A DNA stretch of 64,000 nt from Candidatus Harrysmithiimonas galli (GTDB taxonomy: Bacteria; Bacillota; Bacilli; CAJFEE01): positions 62,001-126,000 of the forward strand of contig CAJFEE010000005.1 of assembly GCA_904373265.1 (NCBI GenBank), in the 5' to 3' direction. The translations under genes and the position numbers were made by a program. Positions 55,648-64,000 of this stretch are shown one piece after another. Under the pieces are notes generated by a model. The model made no database searches, was not told where the DNA came from, and was given only the letters and a program-made list of their open reading frames with translations. Numbering within the stretch: the first letter of the stretch is position 1; each line of letters starts with the position of its first letter.

Positions 55648-57330
55648 TTAAAATAAACCAATGGCGCAATTGTTTTCATCAACATCCATCAATAAAGCAG
55701 ATGGCTTTTTCGATAAGCCTGGCATGGTCATAATGCTGCCAGCATAGGCAACAAGAAATCCTGCTCCGATAGATGGAGAAAATTCACGAATCGTTACAGT
55801 AAATCCGGTTGGGCGACCCAATAATTTGGCATTATCAGAAATGGAGTACTGTGTTTTGGCAATACAGATTGGCAACTGATCCCAGCCAAATTCTGCAAAT
55901 TTTATCATTTGTTTTCTCGCTTTTGGTAAAAATTCTACATCGTCTGCACCATAAACAACACGTGCAATTGTCCGAACTTTTTCTTCAATTGGAAGATCCA
56001 GGGCATAAATCGGATGGAACTGATTTCTATCTTTTGCAATCACTTCAACAACCTTTTGTGCCAAATCTTTTCCGCCTTCTCCACCCTTTTCCCAAACATT
56101 ACAAAGTGAAAATGGATATCCATTATCTTTTGCCCAATTTTTAAGAAGTGCAATTTCCTCATCAGTATCTGTAGTAAATTTATTTACAGCAATTACAAAT
56201 GGAATCCCATAGCTCTGTGCAGATTCCACATGCTTTTGTAAATTTTCTAAACCATTTTTCAATGCCTCAACAGACGGTGTTGTTAACTCATCCTTTTGCA
56301 TACCACCATGCATTTTCAGCGCCCGAATTGTTGCGACAATCACCAGCACTTCCGGATTTAAATGACCAATTCTTGATTTAATATCAAAAAATTTCTCTGC
56401 ACCTAAATCACAGCCAAATCCAGCTTCAGTTACAACATAATCCCCAAGCTTCAATGCCATGCGTGTAGCAATCAAAGAGTTACAGCCATGTGCAATGTTG
56501 GCAAAGGGTCCACCATGAACAATTGCTGGTGTATTCTCCAAAGTTTGTACCAAATTTGGTGCAAGCGCTTCTTTTAATAAAAGGGTAAGCGCACCTTCTG
56601 CACCCAAATCCCCAGCAGTTACGGGGTCTCCATCATAATTATAAGCAATTACAATGCGTTTTAAACGTGCTTTTAAATCTTGTAAATCAGATGCCAAACA
56701 GAAGATTGCCATAATTTCTGATGCAACAGTAATTTGGAAAGCATCCTCACGTGTAACGCCATTTACGGCTCCACCCAATCCAACAACAACACTTCTTAAT
56801 GCACGATCATTCATATCCAAGCATCGCTTCCAAATAATCTGATTTGGATCAATACGCAGCTCATTTCCTTGATGAATATGGTTATCAATTAAAGCAGATA
56901 GCGCATTATTTGCAGTAGTAATTGCATGGATATCACCAGTAAAATGCAAATTAATGTCCTCCATTGGAACAACCTGCGAATAACCGCCACCACACGCTCC
57001 ACCCTTTACACCCAAAGTTGGACCTAAAGATGGCTCCCGTAATGCAATGACTGCATTTTTTCCAATTTGATTTAATGCTTGTCCCAAACCAACGGTAACG
57101 GTTGATTTCCCTTCACCGGCGGCTGTCGGATTGATGGCACTGACCAAAATTAACTTTCCATCTTTTTGGTTTGCATATTGCTCCAAAACATTTAGCGAGA
57201 TTTTCGCCTTATATTTACCATAACAATCTAATGCATCTTCTGATAAACCGACTCTCTTTGCAATCTCTAAAATCGGTAACATTTTTGCTTCTTGTGCAAT
57301 CTCAATATCTTTTTTCATCTCTTTAGCCAA
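55648..57330 (-). CDS. fhs: Formate-tetrahydrofolate ligase
   Basis: About 560 aa from a TTG at 57330, 8 bases after AAAGGAGAG. The frame is open to an ATG at 57363, but a TATAAT at 57365-57370 would place the transcription start downstream of that ATG. Signatures: [20 protein letters not shown] (P-loop), [20 protein letters not shown] and a C-terminal [16 protein letters not shown]. It makes 10-formyl-tetrahydrofolate from formate and ATP for purine and one-carbon metabolism. Monocistronic. Confidence 0.95.
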   Translation of the reverse strand: MAKEMKKDIEIAQEAKMLPILEIAKRVGLSEDALDCYGKYKAKISLNVLEQYANQKDGKLILVSAINPTAAGEGKSTVTVGLGQALNQIGKNAVIALREPSLGPTLGVKGGACGGGYSQVVPMEDINLHFTGDIHAITTANNALSALIDNHIHQGNELRIDPNQIIWKRCLDMNDRALRSVVVGLGGAVNGVTREDAFQITVASEIMAIFCLASDLQDLKARLKRIVIAYNYDGDPVTAGDLGAEGALTLLLKEALAPNLVQTLENTPAIVHGGPFANIAHGCNSLIATRMALKLGDYVVTEAGFGCDLGAEKFFDIKSRIGHLNPEVLVIVATIRALKMHGGMQKDELTTPSVEALKNGLENLQKHVESAQSYGIPFVIAVNKFTTDTDEEIALLKNWAKDNGYPFSLCNVWEKGGEGGKDLAQKVVEVIAKDRNQFHPIYALDLPIEEKVRTIARVVYGADDVEFLPKARKQMIKFAEFGWDQLPICIAKTQYSISDNAKLLGRPTGFTVTIREFSPSIGAGFLVAYAGSIMTMPGLSKKPSALLMDVDENNCAIGLF

Positions 57331-57446
57331 TTCAATCTCTCCTTTTTTACGACTCTCCCTCATTATTATACAAAAGGAAGAAAAAGTTATCTATCCCATC
57401 ATTCATAAATTTTGGGAAATATTTACATAAATTTGCTCTTCTTATC

Positions 57447-57475
57447 TTGATTTATCTTTTGAAACTGTGTATATT
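57447..57475 (+). promoter_or_regulatory. Promoter of the cold-shock gene
   Basis: TTGATT (57447-57452), 17 bases, TATATT (57470-57475). It implies an untranslated leader of about 80 bases before the csp start, as expected for cold-shock mRNAs. Confidence 0.7.
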
Positions 57476-57563
57476 TAAATTGACAAGAGTTGCTTCACTT
57501 GGATGTGTTTCACTTTTGTACGTAAATGCACGCTGAACGTGTAAAGTTTTTAGGAGGATTATC

Positions 57564-57761
57564 ATGCAAGGTAAAGTAAAATGGTTTAACAACGAAAAAG
57601 GTTATGGTTTTATCGAAGTTGAAGGTGGAGAAGACGTATTCGTACATTTCTCAGCAATCCAAGCTGAAGGATTCAAGTCATTAGAAGAAGGTGCAGAAGT
57701 TTCTTTTGAGATCGTAGAAGGAAACCGTGGACCTCAAGCTGCAAATGTAGTGAAACTTTAA
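57564..57761 (+). CDS. cspA: Cold-shock protein, CspA family
   Basis: 65 aa. A single cold-shock domain: [19 protein letters not shown] with RNP1 (KGYGFI) and DVFVHFSAI with RNP2 (VFVHF). It binds single-stranded RNA or DNA as an RNA chaperone. Strong RBS TAGGAGG. The gene lies upstream of yhhQ, with a short terminator between them. Confidence 0.97.
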   Translation: MQGKVKWFNNEKGYGFIEVEGGEDVFVHFSAIQAEGFKSLEEGAEVSFEIVEGNRGPQAANVVKL

Positions 57762-57792
57762 TCCGAAAGTATAGCATTATAAACATATAACC

Positions 57793-57820
57793 AAAGGGAG
57801 ATTGACTCTCTCTTTTTTTT
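57793..57820 (+). terminator. Short terminator after the cold-shock gene
   Basis: AAAGGGAG (57793-57800) pairs with CTCTCTTT (57808-57815), one G-U pair, then eight T residues to 57820. Confidence 0.6.
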
Positions 57821-57828
57821 GCTTTACA

Positions 57829-57880
57829 AGATGCCTTTTCCCCTTGCGTTACGCATCTATAAAAAATAAACAAAGGAGAC
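57829..57880 (+). promoter_or_regulatory. preQ1-riboswitch-like leader of the queuosine-precursor transporter gene
   Basis: AGATGC (57829-57834) and GCATCT (57853-57858) form a 6-bp stem. It is followed directly by the A-rich tail ATAAAAAATAAACAAAGGAG, close to the AUAAAAAACUAAGG tail of class I preQ1 riboswitches. CCTTTT and CCCCTT in the loop can pair with the AAAGG of the ribosome binding site, making an H-type pseudoknot that would hide it. The 18-base loop is longer than in known class I examples, so this is tentative. Confidence 0.45.
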
Positions 57881-57885
57881 GACTT

Positions 57886-58578
57886 ATGACAAACGAAATC
57901 TTATTTTTTGCCTCAGCAATCATCTACTTTTGTCTTATCCTCACAATTTACCGGTTCTTCGGTATTTTCGGTCTTTTCACATGGATTGGTTTTTCAACTG
58001 TTATTGCAAATATTGAAGTCATTAAGACTGTTGAATTGTTCGGAATGACAGCCACACTTGGAAATGTTATGTATGGAACCATTTTTTTATGCACAGATAT
58101 TATTCATGAACGATATGGGAAAACTGCTGCCAAAAAAGCGGTACATCTTGGATTTTTCACCTTGTTGTCCACACTCATAATTATGCAGATTGTACTATAT
58201 TTTACACCGCATGAAAGTGACTTTGCACAAGGTGCGCTAGAAACTGTCTTTGGCATTATGCCAGAAATTGTTCTTGGAAGTCTGACAGCCTATCTGGTTT
58301 CACAAAATTTGGATGTACGCTTGTATGGCTATTTGAAAAAAAGATGGCCTTCAGACAAATATTTATGGTTACGAAATGCAAGCACCGCGGTCAGCCAATT
58401 GGTGGATAGCTTTATTTTTACACTCATTGCATTTTATGGAACATTCGGTACAGAAGTTTGGATTGAGTTGTTTATTACAACATATCTATTTAAATTTATC
58501 GTTGCTGTATTGGACACACCTTTTTTATATTGGGCAAAAAAAATCCGTCCAAACGAAGTGAACATAACAAAAGAATAA
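57886..58578 (+). CDS. yhhQ: Queuosine precursor transporter, YhhQ/VUT family
   Basis: 230 aa from the ATG at 57886, behind AAAGGAG; the frame is open further upstream through the leader. About six membrane helices, with GTIFLCTDIIHERYGKTAAK and NASTAVSQLVDSFIFTLIAF, hallmarks of the YhhQ (COG1738) family. It imports queuosine precursors such as preQ0, preQ1 or queuine for tRNA modification. No queuosine synthesis genes are in the window. Confidence 0.92.
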   Translation: MTNEILFFASAIIYFCLILTIYRFFGIFGLFTWIGFSTVIANIEVIKTVELFGMTATLGNVMYGTIFLCTDIIHERYGKTAAKKAVHLGFFTLLSTLIIMQIVLYFTPHESDFAQGALETVFGIMPEIVLGSLTAYLVSQNLDVRLYGYLKKRWPSDKYLWLRNASTAVSQLVDSFIFTLIAFYGTFGTEVWIELFITTYLFKFIVAVLDTPFLYWAKKIRPNEVNITKE

Positions 58579-58612
58579 TTCCATTCCAAACAAAAGAATA
58601 ATTCCATTTCAA
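58567..58612 (+). repeat. 23-bp tandem duplication across the yhhQ stop codon
   Basis: ACAAAAGAATAATTCCATTC (58567-58586) plus CAA is repeated at 58590-58612 with one mismatch. The first copy contains the TAA stop of yhhQ. The remaining intergenic stretch to 59014 shows no gene. Confidence 0.9.
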
Positions 58613-58949
58613 GTGAAGACAGCCTTGGTGCTCAAATCAAAGACAGTCGCTTCAAGAAACTGTTTGAATAAAGGTTCTCTAACCATATTCAATTGAATCT
58701 TGGAGCTTTTTATTTGCTTGCAAAAATTCCCTTTTTACATCATACCTAATCAAACAGAATCATAAGAATATTTTTAGAACCGTTTATCGCCAACAGAAAT
58801 ATAATATTTGAATACAAATATCAAATTCCTTCATTTTTTTCGATCATGCAAATCCAAAAACTGTTTTTAAACATAATTCAATTCTCTTACGTGATTACTT
58901 AGCATATGCTAGATCATTCAATCGACTTCATTATCCATTTAGAATACAT

Positions 58950-58978
58950 TTCACACGCTTATCAATCGGCTGTATGAT
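58950..58978 (+). promoter_or_regulatory. Promoter of the MFS transporter gene
   Basis: TTCACA (58950-58955), 17 bases, TATGAT (58973-58978), about 37 bases upstream of the start codon. Confidence 0.7.
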
Positions 58979-59014
58979 ATACTAATAAAAAGCTGTAAAG
59001 GTGGGCTAACTTTC

Positions 59015-60226
59015 ATGAAAAAAGAAGTGCTCTGGACCAAAGATTTTCTTCTTCTAACGGTCACCAATTTTTTGGTATTTACCTCATTTTTTATCTATAT
59101 GTCAACGATTTCTACCTATACTGTACAGAGCCTTGGTGGAACAACAACAATCGGTGGAATTGCAGTCAGCATTTTTATTGTTGGTGTGCTGCTTGCCCGA
59201 ATATTTATCGGTGCATGGATTGAGCAAATTGGACGAAAACAAGTCCTGCTTGGTGGATTGCTTTTTTATGCAGGACTTTCTTTTTTATTTTTCTTTATAC
59301 ATCACTTGCTTCCTTTACTATTGCTACGATTCTTTCATGGAATTTTCTGTGGGATGACATTAACAGCGGCCAATACAATTACACCAAGCTTAGTTCCCAA
59401 AAAACGACGTGGTGAAGGAATTGGATACTATGGAATGAGCATTTCACTGGCAATTGCAGTCGGACCATTTCTTGGTATGAAACTAATTCATGCAGAACAG
59501 TTTACAGCTATGTTTATACTATGCAGCGGATTTTCTGTTACTGCTTTTCTGACTGCCTGTCTAATTCAAATCCCTGTTTTCTCATTGAATCAGACACAAA
59601 GAGCTGAGCTCAAACAATGGAAATGGAAAAATTTTATTGAAAAAAAATGTTTGCCATTGGCAAGTATTGGATTGTTGGTCGGATTTGCTTACTCTAGTGT
59701 CATGTCGTTTATTTCATTTTATGGGCAAACTTTACGACTTGAAACGTATACAACTTATTTTTTCTTAATCAATGCAATTTGTATCTTATTGACACGTCCA
59801 TATTTAGGAAAGTTATATGATCGAAAAGGTGTTCATTTTGTTTTGTATCCGGCATTGATTCTTCTATCTATTGGAATGGTTCTATACAGTCAAACCACTC
59901 ATGGACTTGGACTGCTTATTGCTGGTGCTTTGATGGGTATCGGATACGGTGCTTATCAGCTTGGCGGACAAACGCTTGCTTCCAGTCTGATTCCTCCATA
60001 CCGAATGGGTGTCAGCGTATCTACATTTTTTATTTTTCTAGATGCCGGGATGGGCATCGGACCAACATTTCATGGTTGGCTCAGCAAACAAATCGGATTC
60101 GATTCAATGTATACGATCAATGCAGCTTTATTCATAATTGCATTGATTATTTACACATTTTTTACCAAAAAAGGTTATATTTCTAAGACAGAACATTACG
60201 AAAAAACCGAAACAACAGGATTTTAA
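59015..60226 (+). CDS. Major facilitator superfamily exporter
   Basis: 403 aa with 12 membrane helices. The loop 2-3 motif A reads GAWIEQIGRKQVLLGG, and the repeat half has RPYLGKLYDRKGV. FFHGIFCGMTLTAANTI and AGALMGIGYGAYQLGGQT resemble drug- or sugar-efflux MFS members. Substrate unknown. Plus strand, with its own promoter and terminator, convergent with the helicase gene. Confidence 0.92.
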   Translation: MKKEVLWTKDFLLLTVTNFLVFTSFFIYMSTISTYTVQSLGGTTTIGGIAVSIFIVGVLLARIFIGAWIEQIGRKQVLLGGLLFYAGLSFLFFFIHHLLPLLLLRFFHGIFCGMTLTAANTITPSLVPKKRRGEGIGYYGMSISLAIAVGPFLGMKLIHAEQFTAMFILCSGFSVTAFLTACLIQIPVFSLNQTQRAELKQWKWKNFIEKKCLPLASIGLLVGFAYSSVMSFISFYGQTLRLETYTTYFFLINAICILLTRPYLGKLYDRKGVHFVLYPALILLSIGMVLYSQTTHGLGLLIAGALMGIGYGAYQLGGQTLASSLIPPYRMGVSVSTFFIFLDAGMGIGPTFHGWLSKQIGFDSMYTINAALFIIALIIYTFFTKKGYISKTEHYEKTETTGF

Positions 60227-60232
60227 TAGACC

Positions 60233-60264
60233 AAGAAGACAATGGGCTTTCTATCTTCTTTTTT
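60233..60264. terminator. Convergent terminator between MFS and helicase genes
   Basis: AAGAAGA (60233-60239) pairs with TCTTCTT (60254-60260) and is followed by T residues on the plus strand. Confidence 0.7.
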
Positions 60265-60318
60265 CCTATTGTTTCGGCTAATTTCCGAGTAAAAAGCTAT
60301 GATTTAACAATTACTAAT

Positions 60319-62247
60319 TTAAGACTGTATAGTTTCTACCTTTCTTGGAAGAACATCTTTAATATATTTTGCATAGTTGGTATAGCTATCTTTATCAAAG
60401 AAAATGACCACATCACCCTGGTCATCCGCTGTACGAATCAAACGACCGATACCCTGACGAATTCTTAGCAACATGTATGGCAAATCCACTTCAAGAAAAG
60501 CATCATCCGCTGCCCTTCGAAAAGAATCAAATACTGGATCATGTGGCGGAAATGGCAAATCCCAAATAATCACTTGAGATAAAGAGGAACCTGGCACATC
60601 CAGCCCTTCCCATAAATGCTCAGCACATAATACGCTGGATTCATGATTTTGAAAATAAGAAACTAGGCTGCTGATTTCTTGATCCCCTTCAAATAAGATT
60701 TCAAATTCATACTCTGATTTTTTGAATGACTGCTTAAAATGTTTTAACTGCTCGGTTGTGGGAAAAAGCAATAATGTTCTTCCTTTTGTCTTTTCCAAAT
60801 ACTCTTGCACTTTCCGGACTCTGCTTGCTTCATCTGAAATATGAAAAATTATACGCATTTTTTCTTCATAATCATAGGGTGAAGCAACGGAAAATTGAAG
60901 TGCTTCTTTCATACCAAGACTCTTTTTAAAATAAGTAAAATTCCCGTTATTGGACAAAGTTGCCGAAGAAAAAATATATGGTATATGCTGTGTCCAAACA
61001 TGCTTTTCCATAAAATCTTGTATAAAATGTGGCATCACAATAACTTGCATGTAGCCATCCTTTGTTTCCAGCCAATAAATCACATTTTGAGTCAGCAACA
61101 AATTCATAGCAAAAACGAGCTCGTCCAGATAACCATCAATAATATTTAATTCATAGATATCAACCGTAAACAATTCATGCTCAAACACAAGTAAGTCGCC
61201 CATATGCTCCAACTGCGACTTCAATTTCTCAATTTTTGTAAGCCAGTGGTCATCCTTTTGAATATACATACGTACACCTTCGGTAATCTCTGCTTCACCC
61301 AAGGTCGCATAAAGAGCATCAAACAGCTCTTCTACAGTTTCTAAAGCTCCTTCTATTAAATAAGCCAATTCCTCTTGAATTTCATTCGTTGCCAAACGCT
61401 TTAACATATGAACCATGCGATCCTCTTTCAATGCATAGGTCAAAGCCTTTTGTGCAGCATATTCAAGTAAGTGTCCTTCATCAAAAACAACTGAGCTGTA
61501 GGATGGTAAATAGGGTAGTTGCCCTTCTCGTTTCCGACTTTCTTCTGTCCATACATGCTTCATAAAGAAATCATGCGAGCAAACTATTAAATCTTTTGCT
61601 TTACGATAAGCATCACGGGATAATGTCAATCCACAGCGATGCCGATGGTCGCAACTGAGACAATCCTGAAATGGATCCCAGCTGATTTCCCTCCATTCTT
61701 CATCTGTAAAATTCATATAATCTTTTCGATCTCCATATGGATAAAAATCTATCGTTCCAAATTCATCAAATAAGAAGTCAGGTAATCCATCATAAACTTG
61801 GTTCCATGCATTGTTATCATCTGTTTCGGCAATCAAACGATACAATTTTTTGATACATAAATACTGATCCTCTGATTTTGCCAGGCGAACATCAATTTCC
61901 AATTTTAAAATGTCATTTAGCTTCTTTATGTCTCCTTCTTTTTTCACAAGCTGCTCAATTAAGGTTTCATCAGCGCAAGCAATAATTGCAGGCTTCCCTT
62001 TATAACGTGCGTAGCAAACCGCATACAATAAATAAACCAATGTTTTTCCAGTTCCAACGCCAGCTTCTGCCAAAATAATTTCATTTTTTTCAAAGGCCTT
62101 CTCCAATTGATAGGCCATATAAATCTGCTCGTCCCGAATTTCCAATCCATGATCTGGAAAGACCTCATAAAATTGGTCAGCAATCCAATCAGACATTTGA
62201 GCGGTAAATCCGCTATTTTTTTGTATCTGAAAAGGAAGATTTTTCAT
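60319..62247 (-). CDS. DinG/XPD-family ATP-dependent DNA helicase
   Basis: 642 aa. Walker A AEAGVGTGKT (about 60-69), DEAH-box variant FDEGH, and a C-terminal helicase half ending in RIRQGIGRLIRT. Cysteines in DCLSCDHRHRC plus an earlier CIKK fit the [4Fe-4S] cluster of the XPD/DinG group. No exonuclease domain is fused, so it resembles YoaA more than the long DinG of other Firmicutes. It probably unwinds damaged or structured DNA. Its start overlaps the methyltransferase gene by four bases. Confidence 0.92.
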   Translation of the reverse strand: MKNLPFQIQKNSGFTAQMSDWIADQFYEVFPDHGLEIRDEQIYMAYQLEKAFEKNEIILAEAGVGTGKTLVYLLYAVCYARYKGKPAIIACADETLIEQLVKKEGDIKKLNDILKLEIDVRLAKSEDQYLCIKKLYRLIAETDDNNAWNQVYDGLPDFLFDEFGTIDFYPYGDRKDYMNFTDEEWREISWDPFQDCLSCDHRHRCGLTLSRDAYRKAKDLIVCSHDFFMKHVWTEESRKREGQLPYLPSYSSVVFDEGHLLEYAAQKALTYALKEDRMVHMLKRLATNEIQEELAYLIEGALETVEELFDALYATLGEAEITEGVRMYIQKDDHWLTKIEKLKSQLEHMGDLLVFEHELFTVDIYELNIIDGYLDELVFAMNLLLTQNVIYWLETKDGYMQVIVMPHFIQDFMEKHVWTQHIPYIFSSATLSNNGNFTYFKKSLGMKEALQFSVASPYDYEEKMRIIFHISDEASRVRKVQEYLEKTKGRTLLLFPTTEQLKHFKQSFKKSEYEFEILFEGDQEISSLVSYFQNHESSVLCAEHLWEGLDVPGSSLSQVIIWDLPFPPHDPVFDSFRRAADDAFLEVDLPYMLLRIRQGIGRLIRTADDQGDVVIFFDKDSYTNYAKYIKDVLPRKVETIQS

Positions 62248-63410
62248 TCTGACATTTCTCCTTTTTGTTTTTTCGGCTTTGGACCATAGTATTGATACAA
62301 ATCTGTGCGAATAAACCCATTAAACAGCTTTCGTTTTTTGGTCGCCTTCTTGCCAAAACATACTTCAAAATTTTCATAAGATGTCAATAAATACAATGAC
62401 CATGTATTCAGTGCCTCTTGAGAAAAAACTTGTCCCAATACCTGATAAAGCTGTTTAACTTCTTGACGCTCACCTAAACGCTCTCCATATGGTGGATTCG
62501 TCACAGCCGTTCCATATCCTCTTTTCTCATAAAAATCCTCAACACGCATTTGTTTAAATGTAATCAGATCACTCAAGCCTGCCTCCAATGCATTTTGCTT
62601 AGCAATTTCAATCATACGACCATCACGATCGTATCCATACACTTGAATTTCCTTATCATATGTGGCCTTCTCATCTGCTTGAGCACGCACCTCATCCCAA
62701 ATTTTCTTTGGAATCCATGGCCATTCTTCACTGACAAACACTCGATTAAATCCTGGTGCAATATTTTGTGCAATCAATGCGGCCTCGATCGGAATCGTCC
62801 CACTGCCACAAAATGGATCAGCAAACGGCCAGTTTCCTCGCCAATTGGTAAGCAAAACCAATGCAGCAGCCAATGTTTCCTTTAATGGAGCTTCTCCCTG
62901 CCCGACACGATAACCACGTTTATGCAAACCAGCCCCACTCGTATCTAAAGTTAATGTCGCCATATCCTTTAACAAGGAAACTTCAATTTTATACAATGGA
63001 CCGTTTTCCTTCAGTTCACCTTGAATTCGATGCGTTTTACGTAGAGATTCCACTATAGCTTTTTTGACGATTGCTTGACAATCCGATACAGAAAAAAGTT
63101 TAGATTTTACCGACTTACCTTGAACAGGAAATTGTCCGTTCTCAGAAATATATTCCGACCAAGGAAGCTTTTTGGTGCGTTCAAATAGTTCATCAAAAGT
63201 ATAAGCCTTAAAACTCCCGATTTCAATTTTGATTCGATCAGCAGTACGTAACCATAAATTAAGTATCGCAATATCTTTGGCTGTTCCTTGCAACTTACAT
63301 CGACCATTTTCTACTATTACATTTGTATATCCGAGCGCCTTTAATTCTTTTGCAACAATTCCTTCAATTCCCATTGCTGCAGTTGCAATCACTGTATACG
63401 TCTTTGCCAT
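62244..63410 (-). CDS. THUMP-domain class I rRNA methyltransferase, RlmL/YpsC type
   Basis: 388 aa from the ATG at 63410, 8 bases after AAGGGA; an ATG at 63416 is too close to it. The N-terminal THUMP/ferredoxin-like part (about 1-155) precedes the methyltransferase domain with DPFCGSGTIPIEAAL and the catalytic TNPPYGERLGE. It likely makes m2G in 23S rRNA, as the RlmL N-terminal half does. Coupled to the helicase gene. Confidence 0.93.
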   Translation of the reverse strand: MAKTYTVIATAAMGIEGIVAKELKALGYTNVIVENGRCKLQGTAKDIAILNLWLRTADRIKIEIGSFKAYTFDELFERTKKLPWSEYISENGQFPVQGKSVKSKLFSVSDCQAIVKKAIVESLRKTHRIQGELKENGPLYKIEVSLLKDMATLTLDTSGAGLHKRGYRVGQGEAPLKETLAAALVLLTNWRGNWPFADPFCGSGTIPIEAALIAQNIAPGFNRVFVSEEWPWIPKKIWDEVRAQADEKATYDKEIQVYGYDRDGRMIEIAKQNALEAGLSDLITFKQMRVEDFYEKRGYGTAVTNPPYGERLGERQEVKQLYQVLGQVFSQEALNTWSLYLLTSYENFEVCFGKKATKKRKLFNGFIRTDLYQYYGPKPKKQKGEMSE

Positions 63411-63446
63411 CTGCATCGTCCCTTTTCATAATCTATCCTGAATGAA

Positions 63447-63472
63447 AAAAGAGAACCCACATAAAGGGTCCT
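63447..63472 (-). terminator. Terminator after the glycosyltransferase gene
   Basis: GAGAACCC (63451-63458) pairs with GGGTCCT (63466-63472), one mismatch; on the minus strand CTCTTTTTTC follows. Confidence 0.55.
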
Positions 63473-63593
63473 TGTTTTTCCTATTCATGTGACCTACTCT
63501 TTTATCACAGATAATGATTATACGGATTTATTTATAAAAAATCAAATAAAAAATCATTGATTCACAAATTTCTTGATATAAGACAAACGCCTT

Positions 63594-64000
63594 TCATAAA
63601 GATCTAACATGGCTCTTGCGATCAAGCTGCCTTTTATCTTTTTCAATTTTTGGCTTCATACCGCCACTTTCTTTGAAAAAATACAACGGACGATGCTTAC
63701 TTTCCATATAATTTTTGGCAACATATTGTCCGAGCAATCCAATAAAAAGCATCTGTAAGCCAAAACCAAGTAGAAGAATGCAAACCAAAGTTGTCCAACC
63801 ACTGACCGAATTGCCAAACAAAATTGTTTTTCCAGCAATATAAATTCCCATAATAAAGGAAAAAATGCAAAATAAAAGACCGCAATAGGAAGCCAACACA
63901 AGTGGAACGGCAGAAAAAGAGAAAATTCCATCCACTGCATACCGCAGCAAAGAAAGAAAAGACCATTTCGTTTGTCCTGCGACGCGCGGAACATTTTCAT
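63594..64000 (-). CDS. Family 2 glycosyltransferase, GtrB/DPM1-like (C-terminal part only)
   Basis: The frame runs in from the right edge; about 135 residues are seen. ENVPRVAGQTKWSFLSLLRY then AVDGIFSFS matches the conserved RxAGxTKWS...YAIDGI block of polyprenyl-phosphate glycosyltransferases. Two membrane helices (about GLLFCIFSFIMGIYIAG and TTLVCILLLGFGLQMLFIGL) follow, then a basic tail. The catalytic GT-A domain lies outside the window. It probably loads sugar onto undecaprenyl phosphate for cell-envelope decoration. Confidence 0.9.
   Translation of the reverse strand, partial: ENVPRVAGQTKWSFLSLLRYAVDGIFSFSAVPLVLASYCGLLFCIFSFIMGIYIAGKTILFGNSVSGWTTLVCILLLGFGLQMLFIGLLGQYVAKNYMESKHRPLYFFKESGGMKPKIEKDKRQLDRKSHVRSL

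Noticed and set aside
57802-57885. Upstream extension of the yhhQ frame from an ATG-like codon at 57802
   Set aside because: It runs through the csp terminator and the leader hairpin; the ATG at 57886 has a clear AAAGGAG.
1-64000. tRNA genes, CRISPR arrays, prophage genes, replication origin
   Set aside because: No cloverleaf-like sequence, no regularly spaced repeats, no phage structural or integrase genes and no DnaA-box cluster were seen.

Overview
This is an AT-rich window from a low-GC Firmicute, most likely a member of the Bacilli. Pointers are strong GGAGG-type ribosome binding sites, frequent TTG starts, a T-box-controlled trp operon, a yclNOPQ-type iron transporter with Fur boxes, a YjcZ-like glycine-rich mini-protein and twin TatA/TatC. 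I cannot name the species. Nearly all genes lie on the minus strand. I see no tRNA, rRNA, CRISPR array or intact mobile element.

Layout, left to right. 1-3.8 kb: a carboxymuconolactone decarboxylase/cupin fusion, a secreted ComEC-like metallo-beta-lactamase lipoprotein and a COG2509-type FAD oxidoreductase. 4.3-8.4 kb: a broken IS200 transposase, a YjcZ-like peptide, and a two-gene McrBC-like module (a PD-(D/E)XK nuclease of the DUF2357/DUF524 type with a McrB-like protein whose ATPase motifs are lost). This module is the best candidate for an undescribed system. 9-11.3 kb: a polar amino-acid ABC importer. 11.8-17.1 kb: an AhbD-like radical SAM protein, an exported C39-like protein, an IS1182-type remnant and asnB.

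17.4-28.3 kb is a complete [NiFe]-hydrogenase region: hypA-B-F-C-D-E for the NiFe(CN)2CO cofactor, and upstream of it hyaA (Tat-exported small subunit), hyaB (large subunit), hyaC (cytochrome b), hyaD (maturation protease) and a small cysteine-motif protein. A perfect hairpin separates the two operons. A cre-like box overlaps the probable hyaA promoter. Three kb further on lie tatA and tatC, the exporter the small subunit would need; the AhbD-like protein could supply heme for HyaC.

29-38 kb: DUF423 protein, CueP copper lipoprotein, tatC-tatA, plsC, folA, thyA, an RsmJ/YpiP-like methyltransferase, a tail-less SSB, a DEAD-box helicase and an unknown protein. 38.5-45.4 kb: trpEGDCFBA behind a Trp T-box leader with a textbook promoter. 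45.5-51.2 kb: a decayed small exported-protein gene, an arginase-family protein, and a heterodimeric ABC exporter with its MarR regulator, whose promoter sits inside a perfect inverted repeat. 51.3-55.3 kb: Fur-controlled yclNOPQ. 55.6-60.2 kb: fhs, a cold-shock gene, a YhhQ-type queuosine-precursor transporter behind a riboswitch-like leader, and an MFS exporter. 60.3-64 kb: a DinG-family helicase, an RlmL-type methyltransferase and the end of a family 2 glycosyltransferase.
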